A DNA stretch of 64,000 nucleotides from Azoarcus sp. DN11 (GTDB lineage: Bacteria; Pseudomonadota; Gammaproteobacteria; Burkholderiales; Rhodocyclaceae), in assembly GCF_003628555.1 (NCBI RefSeq), contig NZ_CP021731.1, forward strand, positions 3,720,001 through 3,784,000, given 5' to 3'. A model generated the notes under the pieces. The model searched no databases. It worked only from the letters and a program-made list of their open reading frames with translations, and had not been told where the DNA came from. A program made the position numbers and the translations under genes. Of the stretch, positions 38,139-47,391 are shown in pieces; the stretch's first letter is position 1; each line of letters opens with the position of its first letter.

Positions 38139-39278
38139 TCAGTCGGGCGCGCCGGGGTCCATGTCGGCGGGCACCGGCAACTTGCCGGGCACCGCGGGCG
38201 GAAGTCCGCCGTGAGCCATCCAGTGGTTCAACTGATACACGTAGGCCATCACCTCGGCCACCGCCGTGTACAGCGCACCGGGCACCGCCTGCTCCAGTTC
38301 GCAGTGCTTGTACAGGGCGCGCGCCAGCGGCGGCGCCTCCAACATCGGCACCTTGTGTTCCTTGGCGAGCTCGCGGATCTTCAACGCCAGCTCGCCGCGT
38401 CCCTTCGCGACGACGATCGGCGCACGCATCTTGTCCGCGTCGTACTTCAGCGCCACCGAGAAGTGCGTCGGGTTCGTCACCACCACGTCCGCCTTCGGCA
38501 CCTGCGCCATCATGCGGCGGCGCGCCATCTCGCGCTGCATCGCGCGGATGCGTCCCTTCACCTGCGGATCGCCGTCCTGCTCCTTGCTCTCGCGCTTGAC
38601 CTCTTCCTTGGTCATGCGCAGCTTCCTGTTGTACTGCCACAGCTGGAAGGGCACGTCGATCAGCGCCAGGATCGCCAGCCCCATGATGATCAGCAGCGTC
38701 GCGAACAGCACCATCTTCAGGAAGTCGGGCACCGCCGCCTCCACCGTCTCGCCCGTCAGGCCGAAGATGTGCTCGTGCTCGCGCCACACCGCGAAAACGC
38801 CCATCACCCCGACCACCGCCGCCTTGAGCAGCGACTTCACCAGCTCCGCCAGCCCGTGCATCGAAAACATCCGGCTGACGCCCTGGATCGGGTTCATGCG
38901 ATCGAGCTTCAGTCCCAGCAAATTCGGCGCGAACACGAAGCCGCCCATCAGGATCGGCGCCGCAATCGCCGCGACCATCAGGATCCCGAAGAGCGGCAGC
39001 ATCGTCAGCAGCGCGTCGGTGATCAGGTCGCCGAAGCCCGCCAGCATCAGCTTCGGATCGAATGCACGCGCGCGCTCGATCGAGAATCCCGCGCGCAACA
39101 TGCCCAGGATGCGCCCCGAGATCCATTCCCCCATCACCCACAGCGCACTGACGCCCGCCATCAGCACGAGAAAGGTCGACAGCTCGCGCGACTGCGGAAC
39201 CTGCCCTTCCTCGCGGGCCTGCTCCAGCCGTCGTGGCGATGGCTGTTCGGTTTTCTCGAGATCGCTGTCTTCGGCCAC
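38139..39278 (-). CDS. flhB: Flagellar export switch protein FlhB
   Basis: 379 residues. The N-terminus EDSDLEKTEQPSPRRLEQAREEGQVPQSRE is characteristic. Four membrane helices follow, and the cytoplasmic domain has the autocleavage motif NPTH in VVVTNPTHFSVALKYD; cleavage there switches export from rod/hook to filament subunits. The C-terminus is extended past the usual end (HGGLPPAVPGKLPVPADMDPGAPD). First gene of the minus-strand flagellar run in this window. Confidence 0.96.
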   Translation of the reverse strand: MAEDSDLEKTEQPSPRRLEQAREEGQVPQSRELSTFLVLMAGVSALWVMGEWISGRILGMLRAGFSIERARAFDPKLMLAGFGDLITDALLTMLPLFGILMVAAIAAPILMGGFVFAPNLLGLKLDRMNPIQGVSRMFSMHGLAELVKSLLKAAVVGVMGVFAVWREHEHIFGLTGETVEAAVPDFLKMVLFATLLIIMGLAILALIDVPFQLWQYNRKLRMTKEEVKRESKEQDGDPQVKGRIRAMQREMARRRMMAQVPKADVVVTNPTHFSVALKYDADKMRAPIVVAKGRGELALKIRELAKEHKVPMLEAPPLARALYKHCELEQAVPGALYTAVAEVMAYVYQLNHWMAHGGLPPAVPGKLPVPADMDPGAPD

Positions 39279-39453
39279 GGCCGACTCCTTGCCTGCGCGC
39301 CGGATGCCGCCCGTTCAGCACGGACGTTCGGCGACGTGCGGCAATTATCGCCGCGCGCCGGCAAGCCCCGCCGCCGGATAAGCGCGGGAAAACAGCCCTA
39401 TATCGGGAATTGGGGAGCCGCAGCCCGAATCGCCGGGCCGCCGTCGGGAAGGC

Positions 39454-39909
39454 TCAGCGCCCGGCAGGCAGCCTGTCGATGCCGCGGATCACCGTGCCGG
39501 CGCCGAGGCCGCGGGACGCGAACCAGCCCGCATTCATCTCCAGCGCGAAACGCGCCGGCGCCGCGGCGCAGTGACTGTCCTCGGTCTGCGGCTGCATTTC
39601 GGCAACGTTCAGGATGCGGCCGTCGCGATCCATGAACGCCACGGACAACGGAATCAGCGTGTTCTTCATCCACATGCAATGGCGCGCCTCCTCCGTGAAC
39701 ACGAACACCATCCCGTGCTGCAGCGGCATCGACTTGCGATTCATCAGGCCGAGCTGGCGGGTCGGGTCGGTATGCGCCAGCTCCGCCTCGATCCGGTACA
39801 TCCCCGCCCCGAGCTCCACCATCGGCAATTCGGCGCGGGCGGCCGGCACACACACGCAAGCCACGGCAGCGATCGCCGCACAACGGCCGAAAAAGGACGG
39901 AAGGATCAT
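39454..39909 (-). CDS. DUF192 family secreted protein
   Basis: 151 residues. A signal peptide (RCAAIAAVACVCVPAARA) precedes a DUF192 domain with GLMNRKSMPLQHGMVFVF, MWMKNTLIPLSVAFMDRDGRI and a C-terminal ALEMNAG. The family is small, beta-rich and of unknown function. ATG 39909 is preferred over the TTG at 39918. It sits alone after the RluE-type gene in the same direction. Confidence 0.85.
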   Translation of the reverse strand: MILPSFFGRCAAIAAVACVCVPAARAELPMVELGAGMYRIEAELAHTDPTRQLGLMNRKSMPLQHGMVFVFTEEARHCMWMKNTLIPLSVAFMDRDGRILNVAEMQPQTEDSHCAAAPARFALEMNAGWFASRGLGAGTVIRGIDRLPAGR

Positions 39910-39968
39910 TGCCGGCAAAACCTGCAGGAACGGGGAAGCGCGATTCTACCGCGGGTAAGGCACGGCCG

Positions 39969-40622
39969 CTAAGAGCGCCCCGACCGTCCCGGCCCCGCGC
40001 GGCGCGACCTGCCCTGCGCCGGCCCGCCGGGCGCACGCCGACGTTCGCGTTCGACACCCGGGACACCTAGCCCGGCAATGTCGACCTCCTCGCCGCGCCA
40101 CGCGCCCGGCAACAGCCCCGCGAGCGACCACCCGCCGATCGCGACACGGATCAGCCGCAAGGTCGGAAAGCCCACTTTCGCGGTCATCCTGCGCACCTGC
40201 CGGTTCTTCCCCTCGCGCAGCACGATCTCCAGCCACGCCGTCGGCACGCTCTTGCGGAAACGCACCGGCGGATCGCGCGGCCACAGCCAGTCCGGTTCGG
40301 CAATGCAGCGCGCCTCACATGGCCGCGTCACGAAATCGCCCAGATCCAGCCCCCCGCGCAAACGCGTCAGCGCGGCCTCGTCGGGCTCCCCCTCGACCTG
40401 CACGACATAAGTCTTGGGCAGTTTGTGGCGCGGATCCGCGATCCGGTGCTGCAGCGCGCCGTCATCGGTCAGGAGCAGCAGCCCCTCGCTGTCGGTATCG
40501 AGCCGCCCCGCCGCATACACCCCCGGCACCGCGACGAAATCCTTCAACGTCGGCCGCCCCGGCTCCGCCGTGAACTGACAGATCACACCGTAAGGCTTGT
40601 TGAGGAGAATGACGCGCGACAT
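39969..40622 (-). CDS. Pseudouridine synthase, RsuA/RluE type
   Basis: 217 residues, no S4 domain. The catalytic Asp is in [17 protein letters not shown], and [14 protein letters not shown] and [21 protein letters not shown] are the other family blocks. RluE of E. coli (which modifies U2457 of 23S rRNA) has the same short layout, so RluE is the likely identity; RsuA normally has an S4 domain. A basic low-complexity tail ([26 protein letters not shown]) may aid RNA binding. Confidence 0.85.
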   Translation of the reverse strand: MSRVILLNKPYGVICQFTAEPGRPTLKDFVAVPGVYAAGRLDTDSEGLLLLTDDGALQHRIADPRHKLPKTYVVQVEGEPDEAALTRLRGGLDLGDFVTRPCEARCIAEPDWLWPRDPPVRFRKSVPTAWLEIVLREGKNRQVRRMTAKVGFPTLRLIRVAIGGWSLAGLLPGAWRGEEVDIAGLGVPGVERERRRAPGGPAQGRSRRAGPGRSGRS

Positions 40623-40640
40623 GCGGAGACGGATGAAATC

Positions 40641-40728
40641 TGGCGGAGGCGGTGAGATTCGAACTCACGAACGGTTGCCCGTTGCCGGTTTTCAAGACCG
40701 GTGCAATCGACCACTCTGCCACACCTCC
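40641..40728 (-). tRNA. tRNA-Ser (anticodon UGA)
   Basis: 88 nt with CCA encoded. GGAGGTG pairs with the 3' CGCCTCC before G-CCA, the variable arm is long, the T-loop is GTTCGAATC and the anticodon loop reads CTTGAAA. It lies between rlmD and the pseudouridine synthase gene on the same strand. Confidence 0.97.
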
Positions 40729-40739
40729 GGGAGCGGCGG

Positions 40740-40767
40740 AGTATATCACCCCGCCCTCACCTGTCAT
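40740..40767 (-). promoter_or_regulatory. Sigma-70 promoter of tRNA-Ser(UGA)
   Basis: On the minus strand, ATGACA (complement of 40762-40767) and TATACT (complement of 40740-40745) are 16 bp apart. The -35 overlaps the rlmD stop codon. Confidence 0.65.
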
Positions 40768-42065
40768 CCCCGCTCGAACAGCGCGACCGACTCCACGTGC
40801 GAGGTCTGCGGGAACATGTTGGCGATGCCCGCGCCGCGCAGCACGTAGCCTTTGTCATGCACCAGCACCGCGGCATCGCGTGCGAGCGTCGCGGGATTGC
40901 ACGACACATAGACGATGCGCCGCGGCATCTGCTGCGCGCTCAACGCCTTCACCACGGCAATCGCGCCTTCGCGCGGCGGGTCGATCAGCAGCTTGTCGAG
41001 CCGGCCGAGCGCTGCCAGGCTGTCCTCGGTCGCCTCGAAGAGATTCGCCGCGTAGAACTCCGTGCGCTCCGCCAGCCCATTGCGCCGCGCATTCTTCAGC
41101 GCCCGTGCGACCAGCGCATCGCTGCCCTCGACGCCGATCACGTGCGCCCCGCGCCGCGCAATCGGCAGGCTGAAGTTGCCCAGGCCGCAGAACAGGTCCG
41201 CGATGCGCTCGCCCGGGAGCGGGTCGAGCAGCTGCATGGAACGGCGGATCAGCAACCGGTTGATATCGACGTTCACCTGCGTGAAGTCGGTCGGCAGGAA
41301 ATCCAGCGTCACGTCGAATTCGGGCAGGGAGTACGCAAGCCCCGGCGCCTTCTTCGGATGCAGCGGCCTGGCCGTCACCGGGCTGCCCGGTTGTTGCCAC
41401 ACCTGCACGCCATGCGCATCGGCGAATGCGGCGAGGCGCGCGATGTCCTGCGGCGTGAACGGCAGCAGGTTGCGGAACACCAATACCGTCGTCCCCTCGC
41501 TCACGGCGATCTCGATCTGCGGCAACCGGTCGGGAATCGACAACGCAGCGACCAGCTCGTGCAAGGCCGGCAGCAGCGCCGACACGTGCGCTGGCAGGAC
41601 CGCACACGTCTGCATGTCCGCGATGTAGCTGCTGCGCCGCTCGTGGAAACCGATCAACACGCCGCCTTTGGACGGCACCATGCGCACGCCGACGCGGGCG
41701 CGGTAGCGATACCCCCAGGCGGGCCCGTGAATCGCCGGATACACGACTGCCGGCGTGACCTTGGCGATGTGCCACAGCGCGTCCTCGAGCACGCGCTGCT
41801 TCGCGGCCGCCTGCGCGACGGCATCGAAATGCTGCATCGAGCAGCCGCCGCACACGCCGTAATGCGGGCAACGCGGCACCACGCGCTGGCCGCTGGGCTT
41901 GAGCACGCGTTCGAGTTCGGCCAGATCGTAGCTCGGACGCTGGCGCACCACCTTGTATTCGACCGTCTCGCCGGGCAGTGCGCCATCGACGAACACCGCC
42001 TTGCCTTCGACGCGGGTGAATCCGCGCCCTTCATGGTCCAGTGATTCGATGACCGCAACAGGCAT
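40764..42065 (-). CDS. rlmD: 23S rRNA (uracil-1939-C5)-methyltransferase RlmD
   Basis: 433 residues. An N-terminal TRAM-like domain ([28 protein letters not shown]) and iron-sulfur ligands C66, C72 and C75 ([10 protein letters not shown]), with a fourth likely in MQTCAVL. The methyltransferase core has [17 protein letters not shown] (motif I) and the catalytic Cys in [18 protein letters not shown] is also present. The complete 4Fe-4S site favours RlmD over RlmC by length. It is divergent from the short gene at 42199. Confidence 0.95.
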   Translation of the reverse strand: MPVAVIESLDHEGRGFTRVEGKAVFVDGALPGETVEYKVVRQRPSYDLAELERVLKPSGQRVVPRCPHYGVCGGCSMQHFDAVAQAAAKQRVLEDALWHIAKVTPAVVYPAIHGPAWGYRYRARVGVRMVPSKGGVLIGFHERRSSYIADMQTCAVLPAHVSALLPALHELVAALSIPDRLPQIEIAVSEGTTVLVFRNLLPFTPQDIARLAAFADAHGVQVWQQPGSPVTARPLHPKKAPGLAYSLPEFDVTLDFLPTDFTQVNVDINRLLIRRSMQLLDPLPGERIADLFCGLGNFSLPIARRGAHVIGVEGSDALVARALKNARRNGLAERTEFYAANLFEATEDSLAALGRLDKLLIDPPREGAIAVVKALSAQQMPRRIVYVSCNPATLARDAAVLVHDKGYVLRGAGIANMFPQTSHVESVALFERG

Positions 42066-42126
42066 GCAACTTCCGCCCCAAAGAGCGCAATTCTACCGAC
42101 TCGCAGAACGCTTTACGCGCCGGACC

Positions 42127-42132
42127 TATAAT
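42127..42132 (+). promoter_or_regulatory. -10 element of the DUF7931-like gene
   Basis: A perfect TATAAT in the divergent gap to rlmD, 67 bp before the start codon. No clear -35 is seen at the right spacing. Confidence 0.4.
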
Positions 42133-42198
42133 TGCCTCGACCATTCGGCAGGAAACGCAAAGCCCTGCCCTTCCCCCGACACTCATACGGGTCCGATC

Positions 42199-42687
42199 AT
42201 GGATGCCCCACACGAACAATCCTTCGACAGCTACGGCGGATATCGTGCAGCCCTCTTCGATGCCCTGGAGCATGCGCAACAGACGGTGATCCTTTTCGAC
42301 CCCGATCTGCGCGAATGCGGTCTGGAAATCCGGGCGGGTATCGAACACCTGGAGCGCCTGTGCTCCCGGGTCACCCGCCGCGACGCGCTGCGGATCCTTC
42401 TGCACTCCACGACCTGGATCGAGAAGGAATGTCCGCGCCTCACCCGCCTGCTCGGCCACTATGCGCACAGTGCCAGCGTCCGCACCACCAACACCTCCGC
42501 GCGGACCTGGAGTCAGCCATTCCTCATCGCCGACAACAGCCGCCTCGTTACGCGGTTCCATCAGGATCTTCCGCGGGGGAAGGCCATCACCGGCGGATCA
42601 GATGCACAAGCCCATCTCGCCACGCAGTTCGAAGCATCCTGGGTAACCGCGGAAACCAGCACCGTCGGCACACCACTTGGCATTTGA
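42199..42687 (+). CDS. Conserved hypothetical, DUF7931/PLD-like fold candidate
   Basis: 162 residues. I recognise only a loose resemblance to short betaproteobacterial proteins (DUF7931) that look like half of a PLD fold: YRAALFDALEHAQQTVILFDPDLRECGLE at the start recalls the first strand-helix of HKD proteins. No H-x-K-x(4)-D motif is present; FLIADNSRLVTRFHQDLPRG is the nearest equivalent. No signal peptide, so cytosolic. ATG 42199 starts before the conserved part. Function unknown. Confidence 0.6.
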   Translation: MDAPHEQSFDSYGGYRAALFDALEHAQQTVILFDPDLRECGLEIRAGIEHLERLCSRVTRRDALRILLHSTTWIEKECPRLTRLLGHYAHSASVRTTNTSARTWSQPFLIADNSRLVTRFHQDLPRGKAITGGSDAQAHLATQFEASWVTAETSTVGTPLGI

Positions 42688-42725
42688 ATTATCGTTTTTC
42701 CTTATTGCGTTGCACAAAGAAACTA

Positions 42726-42753
42726 TTGGCACGCCAGCATCACATGCTAGAAT
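42726..42753 (+). promoter_or_regulatory. Sigma-70 promoter of the small lipoprotein gene
   Basis: TTGGCA (42726-42731) and TAGAAT (42748-42753) are separated by 16 bp, with TGC just before the -10 as an extended element. Transcription would start near 42760, leaving about 80 nt of leader before the start codon, which has GAAGGA at about 42828-42833. Confidence 0.7.
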
Positions 42754-42840
42754 TCTCCGAGGTTCGCCAGTCGGGTATGCATTCCGGCCCGGCCGGTTGT
42801 AACTGGTCATCCACCTAGCCCCGAAAGAAGGATATCGAAC

Positions 42841-43077
42841 ATGAAACAGTCGCTCCTCGTTGCTTCCCTGCTCGCCCTCGCCGTTGCCGCCTGCGGCAAG
42901 CCGGCCGAAGCACCGAAGGCCGAAGCCCCCGCCGCTGCTCCGGCAGCTCCCGCTGCCGCCGCTCCGGCCGCCCCGGCTCAGGAAGCTGCCGCTCCGGCCG
43001 CTGCTGCCGCTCCGGCTCAGGAAGCCGCTCCGGCTGCAGCCCCCGCCGAAGCTCCGAAGGACGGCGCCCAGAAGTAA
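42841..43077 (+). CDS. Small Ala/Pro-rich lipoprotein
   Basis: 78 residues. A lipoprotein signal ends at C18 (lipobox VAAC in LALAVAACGK). The mature part is almost only Ala, Pro, Glu, Lys and Gln, with repeats such as AAPAQEAA and APAEAPK; it should be extended and disordered. Similar short lipoproteins are common and abundant in betaproteobacteria, but the function is unknown. It has its own promoter and a strong terminator, so it is a free-standing unit and probably well expressed. Confidence 0.8.
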   Translation: MKQSLLVASLLALAVAACGKPAEAPKAEAPAAAPAAPAAAAPAAPAQEAAAPAAAAAPAQEAAPAAAPAEAPKDGAQK

Positions 43078-43095
43078 TCTCGCTGGATCAGCGAA

Positions 43096-43129
43096 GCAAA
43101 AAAAGCCGGCTCTCGAGCCGGCTTTTTTG
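43096..43129. terminator. Strong bidirectional intrinsic terminator
   Basis: A stem AAAAAGCCGGCTC / GAGCCGGCTTTTT with minimal loop, flanked by A-runs on the left and T-runs on the right. It ends the small lipoprotein transcript on the plus strand and could also end the bamC/dapA transcript from the minus strand. Confidence 0.9.
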
Positions 43130-43234
43130 TTGCCTCGCGATTCATCAAGTACTCGGACACAGCGGGCCGCCGTGCCCGAGTACTCACCGCCGCTTGCGAA
43201 CGCGATAGGCTCGCACGCGGCGCGCTGATTCCAT

Positions 43235-44374
43235 TCAGCGCAACTGTTCCTGTAACAGCCCCAGGATCTTGCGCGCAGTCTCGGACGCATCCTCGCCACC
43301 CTCGCGGGTCATGACGCTGACGATCGACTTTTCGCCCTCGCCCCGCACGCGCAGGCGGTATTCGCCCCCCTTCTGCACAACCTGCTCGTTGCTGCGCCAG
43401 AATGCGAGCTTGGAGAGGATGCCCTCGGATTTCTTCGTCTTCACGTCGGCATCGGGGTCGACATAGCGGACGAAGTACATCCCCTTCGAACGATCGCGGT
43501 CTTCGACCGTAAACCCGATCCGGTCGAGCGCGAGGCCCACGCGGCGCCATCCGCGATCGAAGGAGTCGTCCAGGACCAGCGACACGTTGCTGCCCGTCGC
43601 TCCCTTGAGGAAGGCACGCTCGGCCGCCGGAGTCGCCGTCATGACCGCCGCTGCGCGCTCTTCCGCCGCGCCCAGCTTGATCATCAGACGGCGCAGCATT
43701 TCGGCCTCGAGTTCCGGATCGGCCGGCCGCGGCTGCCAGACGGTGGTGTCCTTGGCCTCGTTCGGATAGATCTCCATCATGCCGCGATGGCTGACGTAGA
43801 TCTCCACGGTGTTCGGATCCTTGCCCGCCTCGAGGCGCGTGCGGAACTTGTCGCGCACCGGCGTCGAGAACACACCGTCCAGCACCTTGCCCAGCGCCGA
43901 GCGGATGAAGTCCTGCGGAATCTTCGCGCGGTCCTCGGCCCAGTCGGTCTCCATCACGCCCACTTCCGGGCGCTCGACGTTGAGGACGAAACCGGTCTCG
44001 AGCCAGAAATCCTTGACCTTCGGCCACAGAACCTCGGGCGAACCCTGCACCACGAGCCAGCGCTGGCTGCCCGCCCGCTCCACATGCATGCTCTGCACGG
44101 CGGGCAGCACCTGCGCCTGGCCCGCGACGGGCTGGGGCTGGGCGCGGTCGTTGGCGTAGGCCGAGTACGTAGCCACGCCCTTCGGCGAAACATCCGGCAC
44201 CACATAGCGGTCGTCGCGCGTAGGCGCCGTGAGGTCCGGCGGAATTTCGAGCGTCGGCAGCTGCTTGGCGCTCTTGTAGTCGATTTTCTTGGATTCGAGG
44301 AGGGAGCCGGAACAACCCGACAAGCCGATGGCCGTGCCGCACAGCAAGGCCGCAGTACGCAAGGTACGATTCAT
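43235..44374 (-). CDS. bamC: Outer membrane assembly lipoprotein BamC
   Basis: 379 residues. A lipoprotein signal with lipobox LSGC (C21) precedes the unstructured N-terminal segment that binds BamD (DYKSAKQLPTLEIPPDLTAPTRDDRY), followed by two helix-grip domains (about 100-215 and 235-345). It is a member of the BAM complex that inserts beta-barrel proteins. dapA lies immediately upstream, the same order as dapA-bamC (nlpB) in E. coli, with 25 bp between. Confidence 0.94.
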   Translation of the reverse strand: MNRTLRTAALLCGTAIGLSGCSGSLLESKKIDYKSAKQLPTLEIPPDLTAPTRDDRYVVPDVSPKGVATYSAYANDRAQPQPVAGQAQVLPAVQSMHVERAGSQRWLVVQGSPEVLWPKVKDFWLETGFVLNVERPEVGVMETDWAEDRAKIPQDFIRSALGKVLDGVFSTPVRDKFRTRLEAGKDPNTVEIYVSHRGMMEIYPNEAKDTTVWQPRPADPELEAEMLRRLMIKLGAAEERAAAVMTATPAAERAFLKGATGSNVSLVLDDSFDRGWRRVGLALDRIGFTVEDRDRSKGMYFVRYVDPDADVKTKKSEGILSKLAFWRSNEQVVQKGGEYRLRVRGEGEKSIVSVMTREGGEDASETARKILGLLQEQLR

Positions 44375-44399
44375 GAGTTTCGGTAATTCCAGGAAAGAA

Positions 44400-45278
44400 T
44401 CAGATGTTCACGCCAGCACGACGCATCGCGGCCCGCACCCGCTCATGCACGCCTTCGGACAGCGGCGTGAGCGGCAGGCGGATACCGGACTTGATCAGGC
44501 CCATCTGCTCGACCGCCCACTTCACCGGAATCGGATTGGCCTCGCAGAACAGGTCGCGATGCAGGCCGACCAGACGCGCATTGATCTCGCGCGCCTTGAT
44601 CGCGTCGCCCGCGATCGCAGCGGCGCACATCTCGTGCATCGCACGCGGTGCGACGTTGGCCGTCACCGAGATCGCGCCATGCCCGCCCAGCAGCAGGAAG
44701 GCCATGCCGGTCATGTCGTCGCCAGTGTACAGCGCAAAGTCCTTCGGCGCGCGCTCGATCAGGTCGCAGGCCCGGTCGATGCTGCCGGTCGCGTCCTTGA
44801 CGCCGACGATGTTGGGAATCTGCGCCAGGCACAGCGTCGTGTCGTTGGACAGGTCGGCCACTGTGCGCCCCGGCACGTTGTACAGGATCAGCGGCAGTTC
44901 GACCGCCTCGGCGATCGAGCGGTAGTGACGGTACAAGCCTTCCTGCGTGGGCTTGTTGTAATACGGCACCACCGACAGATGCGCCACCGCACCCGCTTTC
45001 TGCGCAAAGCGCGCGAGTTCGATGGCCTCGGCCGTCGAGTTGGCGCCGGTGCCGGCGATCACCGGGACGCGTCCGGCCGCGTGTTCGACCGCGACGCGGA
45101 TCAGTTCGCAGTGCTCCTCGACGTTCACTGTGGGCGACTCGCCAGTCGTCCCGACGATGACGATGCCGTCGGTGCCCTCGGCAACATGGAAGTCGATCAA
45201 GGCGCGCAAGCGCGGGATGTCCAGGCTGCCATCTTCGTTCATCGGGGTGACGATGGCGACAATCGATCCGGTAATCAT
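44400..45278 (-). CDS. dapA: 4-hydroxy-tetrahydrodipicolinate synthase
   Basis: 292 residues. It condenses pyruvate with aspartate semialdehyde in lysine/diaminopimelate synthesis. Motifs: [10 protein letters not shown] (residues 43-52), the catalytic Tyr in YNVPGRT and the Schiff-base Lys in GVKDATG. Together with lysC at 5 kb this covers two steps of the pathway in the window, though in separate transcripts. ATG 45278 begins [18 protein letters not shown]. Confidence 0.97.
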   Translation of the reverse strand: MITGSIVAIVTPMNEDGSLDIPRLRALIDFHVAEGTDGIVIVGTTGESPTVNVEEHCELIRVAVEHAAGRVPVIAGTGANSTAEAIELARFAQKAGAVAHLSVVPYYNKPTQEGLYRHYRSIAEAVELPLILYNVPGRTVADLSNDTTLCLAQIPNIVGVKDATGSIDRACDLIERAPKDFALYTGDDMTGMAFLLLGGHGAISVTANVAPRAMHEMCAAAIAGDAIKAREINARLVGLHRDLFCEANPIPVKWAVEQMGLIKSGIRLPLTPLSEGVHERVRAAMRRAGVNI

Positions 45279-45411
45279 GGAAGCGGCCGAAAATTAAAAG
45301 AACCGATTCTACCTGATCGACGCCGGACGGCCAGTGGCTTGCTCGCGAGACTGCCGGCACAACCTGGCGCACGTGCGCACGCGCCGATACGGGCGTGAGC
45401 CCACGCCGCCG

Positions 45412-46338
45412 TCACAGGTCGGCAAGCGCCTTGATGTGCGCAACGACCGAGCGCGCGAGCGACGACAGCGAATAGCCGCCCTCGAGGATGGACACGATGT
45501 GCTTGTGCCCGCACTCCTCCGCCACCGCCTTGACCTGCTGGGTCACCCACACGTAGTCGGACTCCACCAGCCCGATCGAGCCCATGTCGTCCTCGTAGTG
45601 CGCATCGAAGCCCGCCGAAATGAAGATCATCTGCGGCTTGTGCTCGCGCAGCGCCGGCATCCAGCGCTCGGTCACGATGGTACGGAAGGCGTCGCCGCGC
45701 GTCCCGGCCGGCACCGGCACATTGACCATGTTGGGCGCCGTACAGTCCGCTCCGCTGTAAGGATAGAACGGATGCTGGAAGATGCTCACCATGAGCACCC
45801 GCGGGTCATCGCGGAACGCGTCTTCCGTCCCGTTGCCATGATGAACGTCGAAGTCGACGATCGCGACGCGCTCCAGTCCGTGAGCCTCGATCGCATGGCG
45901 GGCGGCAATGGCCACGTTGTTCAGGAAGCAGAACCCCATCGCCTTGCCGCGTTCGGCATGATGCCCCGGGGGCCGCACGGCACAGAAGGCGTTCTCGATC
46001 TCGCCCTTGAGCACGAGATCGGTCGCGAGCACCCCCGCGCCCGCAGAGCGCAGCGCCGCCTTCATCGTTCCCGGACTCATCGCGGTATCGGGATCCAGGT
46101 GGCGGATGCCGTGCTCGGGCACGGCGGCGTTCAGCTCCTCGAGGTAGCTGGCCGGATGCACCCGCACCACCTGCTCCTCGGTGGCCAGCGGCGCATCGTA
46201 GAACGACAGGTAGAGATCAAGGCCCGCGGCGATCAGCCGGTCGTTGATGGCCGCAAGTCGGTCCGAGCACTCCGGATGGAAAGTCCCCATGTCGTGCAGC
46301 CAGCAATCGCGGTGCGTGATGAACGCAGTCGTCGTCAT
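45412..46338 (-). CDS. Histone deacetylase family protein (class II-like amidohydrolase)
   Basis: 308 residues of the arginase/deacetylase fold. Zinc and active-site blocks are intact: RPPGHHAERGKAMGFCFLNN, DFDVHHGNGTEDAF and SAGFDAHYEDDMG, with LEGGYSLSSLARSV near the C-terminus. Bacterial members act on acetylated small molecules such as acetylpolyamines or acetoin-related targets; the substrate is unknown here. It is a lone gene, divergent from the MoxR set. Confidence 0.9.
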   Translation of the reverse strand: MTTTAFITHRDCWLHDMGTFHPECSDRLAAINDRLIAAGLDLYLSFYDAPLATEEQVVRVHPASYLEELNAAVPEHGIRHLDPDTAMSPGTMKAALRSAGAGVLATDLVLKGEIENAFCAVRPPGHHAERGKAMGFCFLNNVAIAARHAIEAHGLERVAIVDFDVHHGNGTEDAFRDDPRVLMVSIFQHPFYPYSGADCTAPNMVNVPVPAGTRGDAFRTIVTERWMPALREHKPQMIFISAGFDAHYEDDMGSIGLVESDYVWVTQQVKAVAEECGHKHIVSILEGGYSLSSLARSVVAHIKALADL

Positions 46339-46473
46339 ACCCCCCCTCTCTCACGTGCGGTCGAACTTTCCCGCATCCCTGACTTCAAATCGGTGCACAC
46401 GCTTCGGGCGCAGCCTGTTGGTCTTTAATCTATTATCACCGCTTCCCGGTGAATTTCACAGTACGTCCGCGCC

Positions 46474-47391
46474 ATGCCCCATCGTTACGCAATTCGCGTT
46501 CTTGAAGCCGCCAACTGCATCATTCTCGGCAAGGAGCACGAACTGCGGCTCGCCCTGACCTGCCTCATCGCGCGTGGCCACCTGCTGATCGAAGACGTTC
46601 CGGGAGTCGGCAAGACCACGCTTGCCCATGTCATCGCCCGCCTTGTCGGGCTCCACTTCCAGCGCATCCAGTTCACGAGCGACCTCCTGCCGGCCGATAT
46701 CATCGGCGTGTCGATCTTCGATCGCGAGGCAGGCAGCTTCCGCTTCCATCCCGGCCCGATCTTCAGCCAACTCATCCTCGCCGACGAGATCAACCGCGCG
46801 ACGCCCAAGACCCAGAGCGCACTGCTCGAGGCGATGGAGGAGCGCCAGGTCACCGCGGACAGCGAGACCCACGCGCTGCCGGAGCCGTTCTTCGTCATCG
46901 CGACGCAGAATCCCTCGCACCAGATCGGCACCTTCCCGCTACCGGAAAGCCAACTCGACCGCTTCCTGTTACGGCTCCGCCTCGGCTACCCCGACCGCAG
47001 CGCGGAACGGGCCCTGCTGATGGGCGAGGACCGCCGTGAACTCCTCGAGCGGCAGCATCCCGTGATCCAGCCGGAAGAGCTGCTGGCCATGCAGCAGGCA
47101 GCGCAGGCGATCACGATCTCCGCACGCCTGGTCGATTACGTCCAGGCCCTGCTCGCCAGCACCCGGCAGAATCCGGAGCTCTCGGGCGGACTCAGCCCAC
47201 GTGCAGGCCTGGGCCTGATCGCCGCCGCGCGCGCCTGGGCACTCACCGAAGGGCGCGATCACGTCCTCCCGGAGGATATCCAGACCGTCTTCCCGCATGT
47301 CGCCGCCCACCGCCTGCACTCCGCCGGCGACGGACGCAGCGTCACACCCGAGGTGCTCGGCCAGCTCATCCGCGACGTAGCTGTTGTCTGA
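46474..47391 (+). CDS. MoxR-family AAA+ ATPase
   Basis: 305 residues. Walker A VPGVGKTTLAHVIA (near residue 40), Walker B LILADEINRATPKTQSALLEAMEE, sensor ATQNPSHQIGTFPLPESQLDRF and a C-terminal lid domain. MoxR proteins are chaperone-like ATPases that usually work with the DUF58 protein encoded next. Its stop TGA shares one base with the DUF58 start, so the pair is translationally coupled. Confidence 0.93.
   Translation: MPHRYAIRVLEAANCIILGKEHELRLALTCLIARGHLLIEDVPGVGKTTLAHVIARLVGLHFQRIQFTSDLLPADIIGVSIFDREAGSFRFHPGPIFSQLILADEINRATPKTQSALLEAMEERQVTADSETHALPEPFFVIATQNPSHQIGTFPLPESQLDRFLLRLRLGYPDRSAERALLMGEDRRELLERQHPVIQPEELLAMQQAAQAITISARLVDYVQALLASTRQNPELSGGLSPRAGLGLIAAARAWALTEGRDHVLPEDIQTVFPHVAAHRLHSAGDGRSVTPEVLGQLIRDVAVV

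Noticed and set aside
35956..38214. A 752-codon open frame antisense to flhA
   Set aside because: flhA is complete on the minus strand; the antisense frame is low-complexity (RRDAQHDH-type).
39330..39420. Sigma-28 or sigma-54 promoter upstream of flhB
   Set aside because: A GGCGATAA resembling the sigma-28 -10 is present, but no matching -35 at the required spacing, and no GG-N10-GC element, so no promoter is called.
42031..42561. Minus-strand open frame overlapping the DUF7931-like gene
   Set aside because: The plus-strand frame has more protein-like composition and an upstream TATAAT; the minus frame would overlap the rlmD 5' region.
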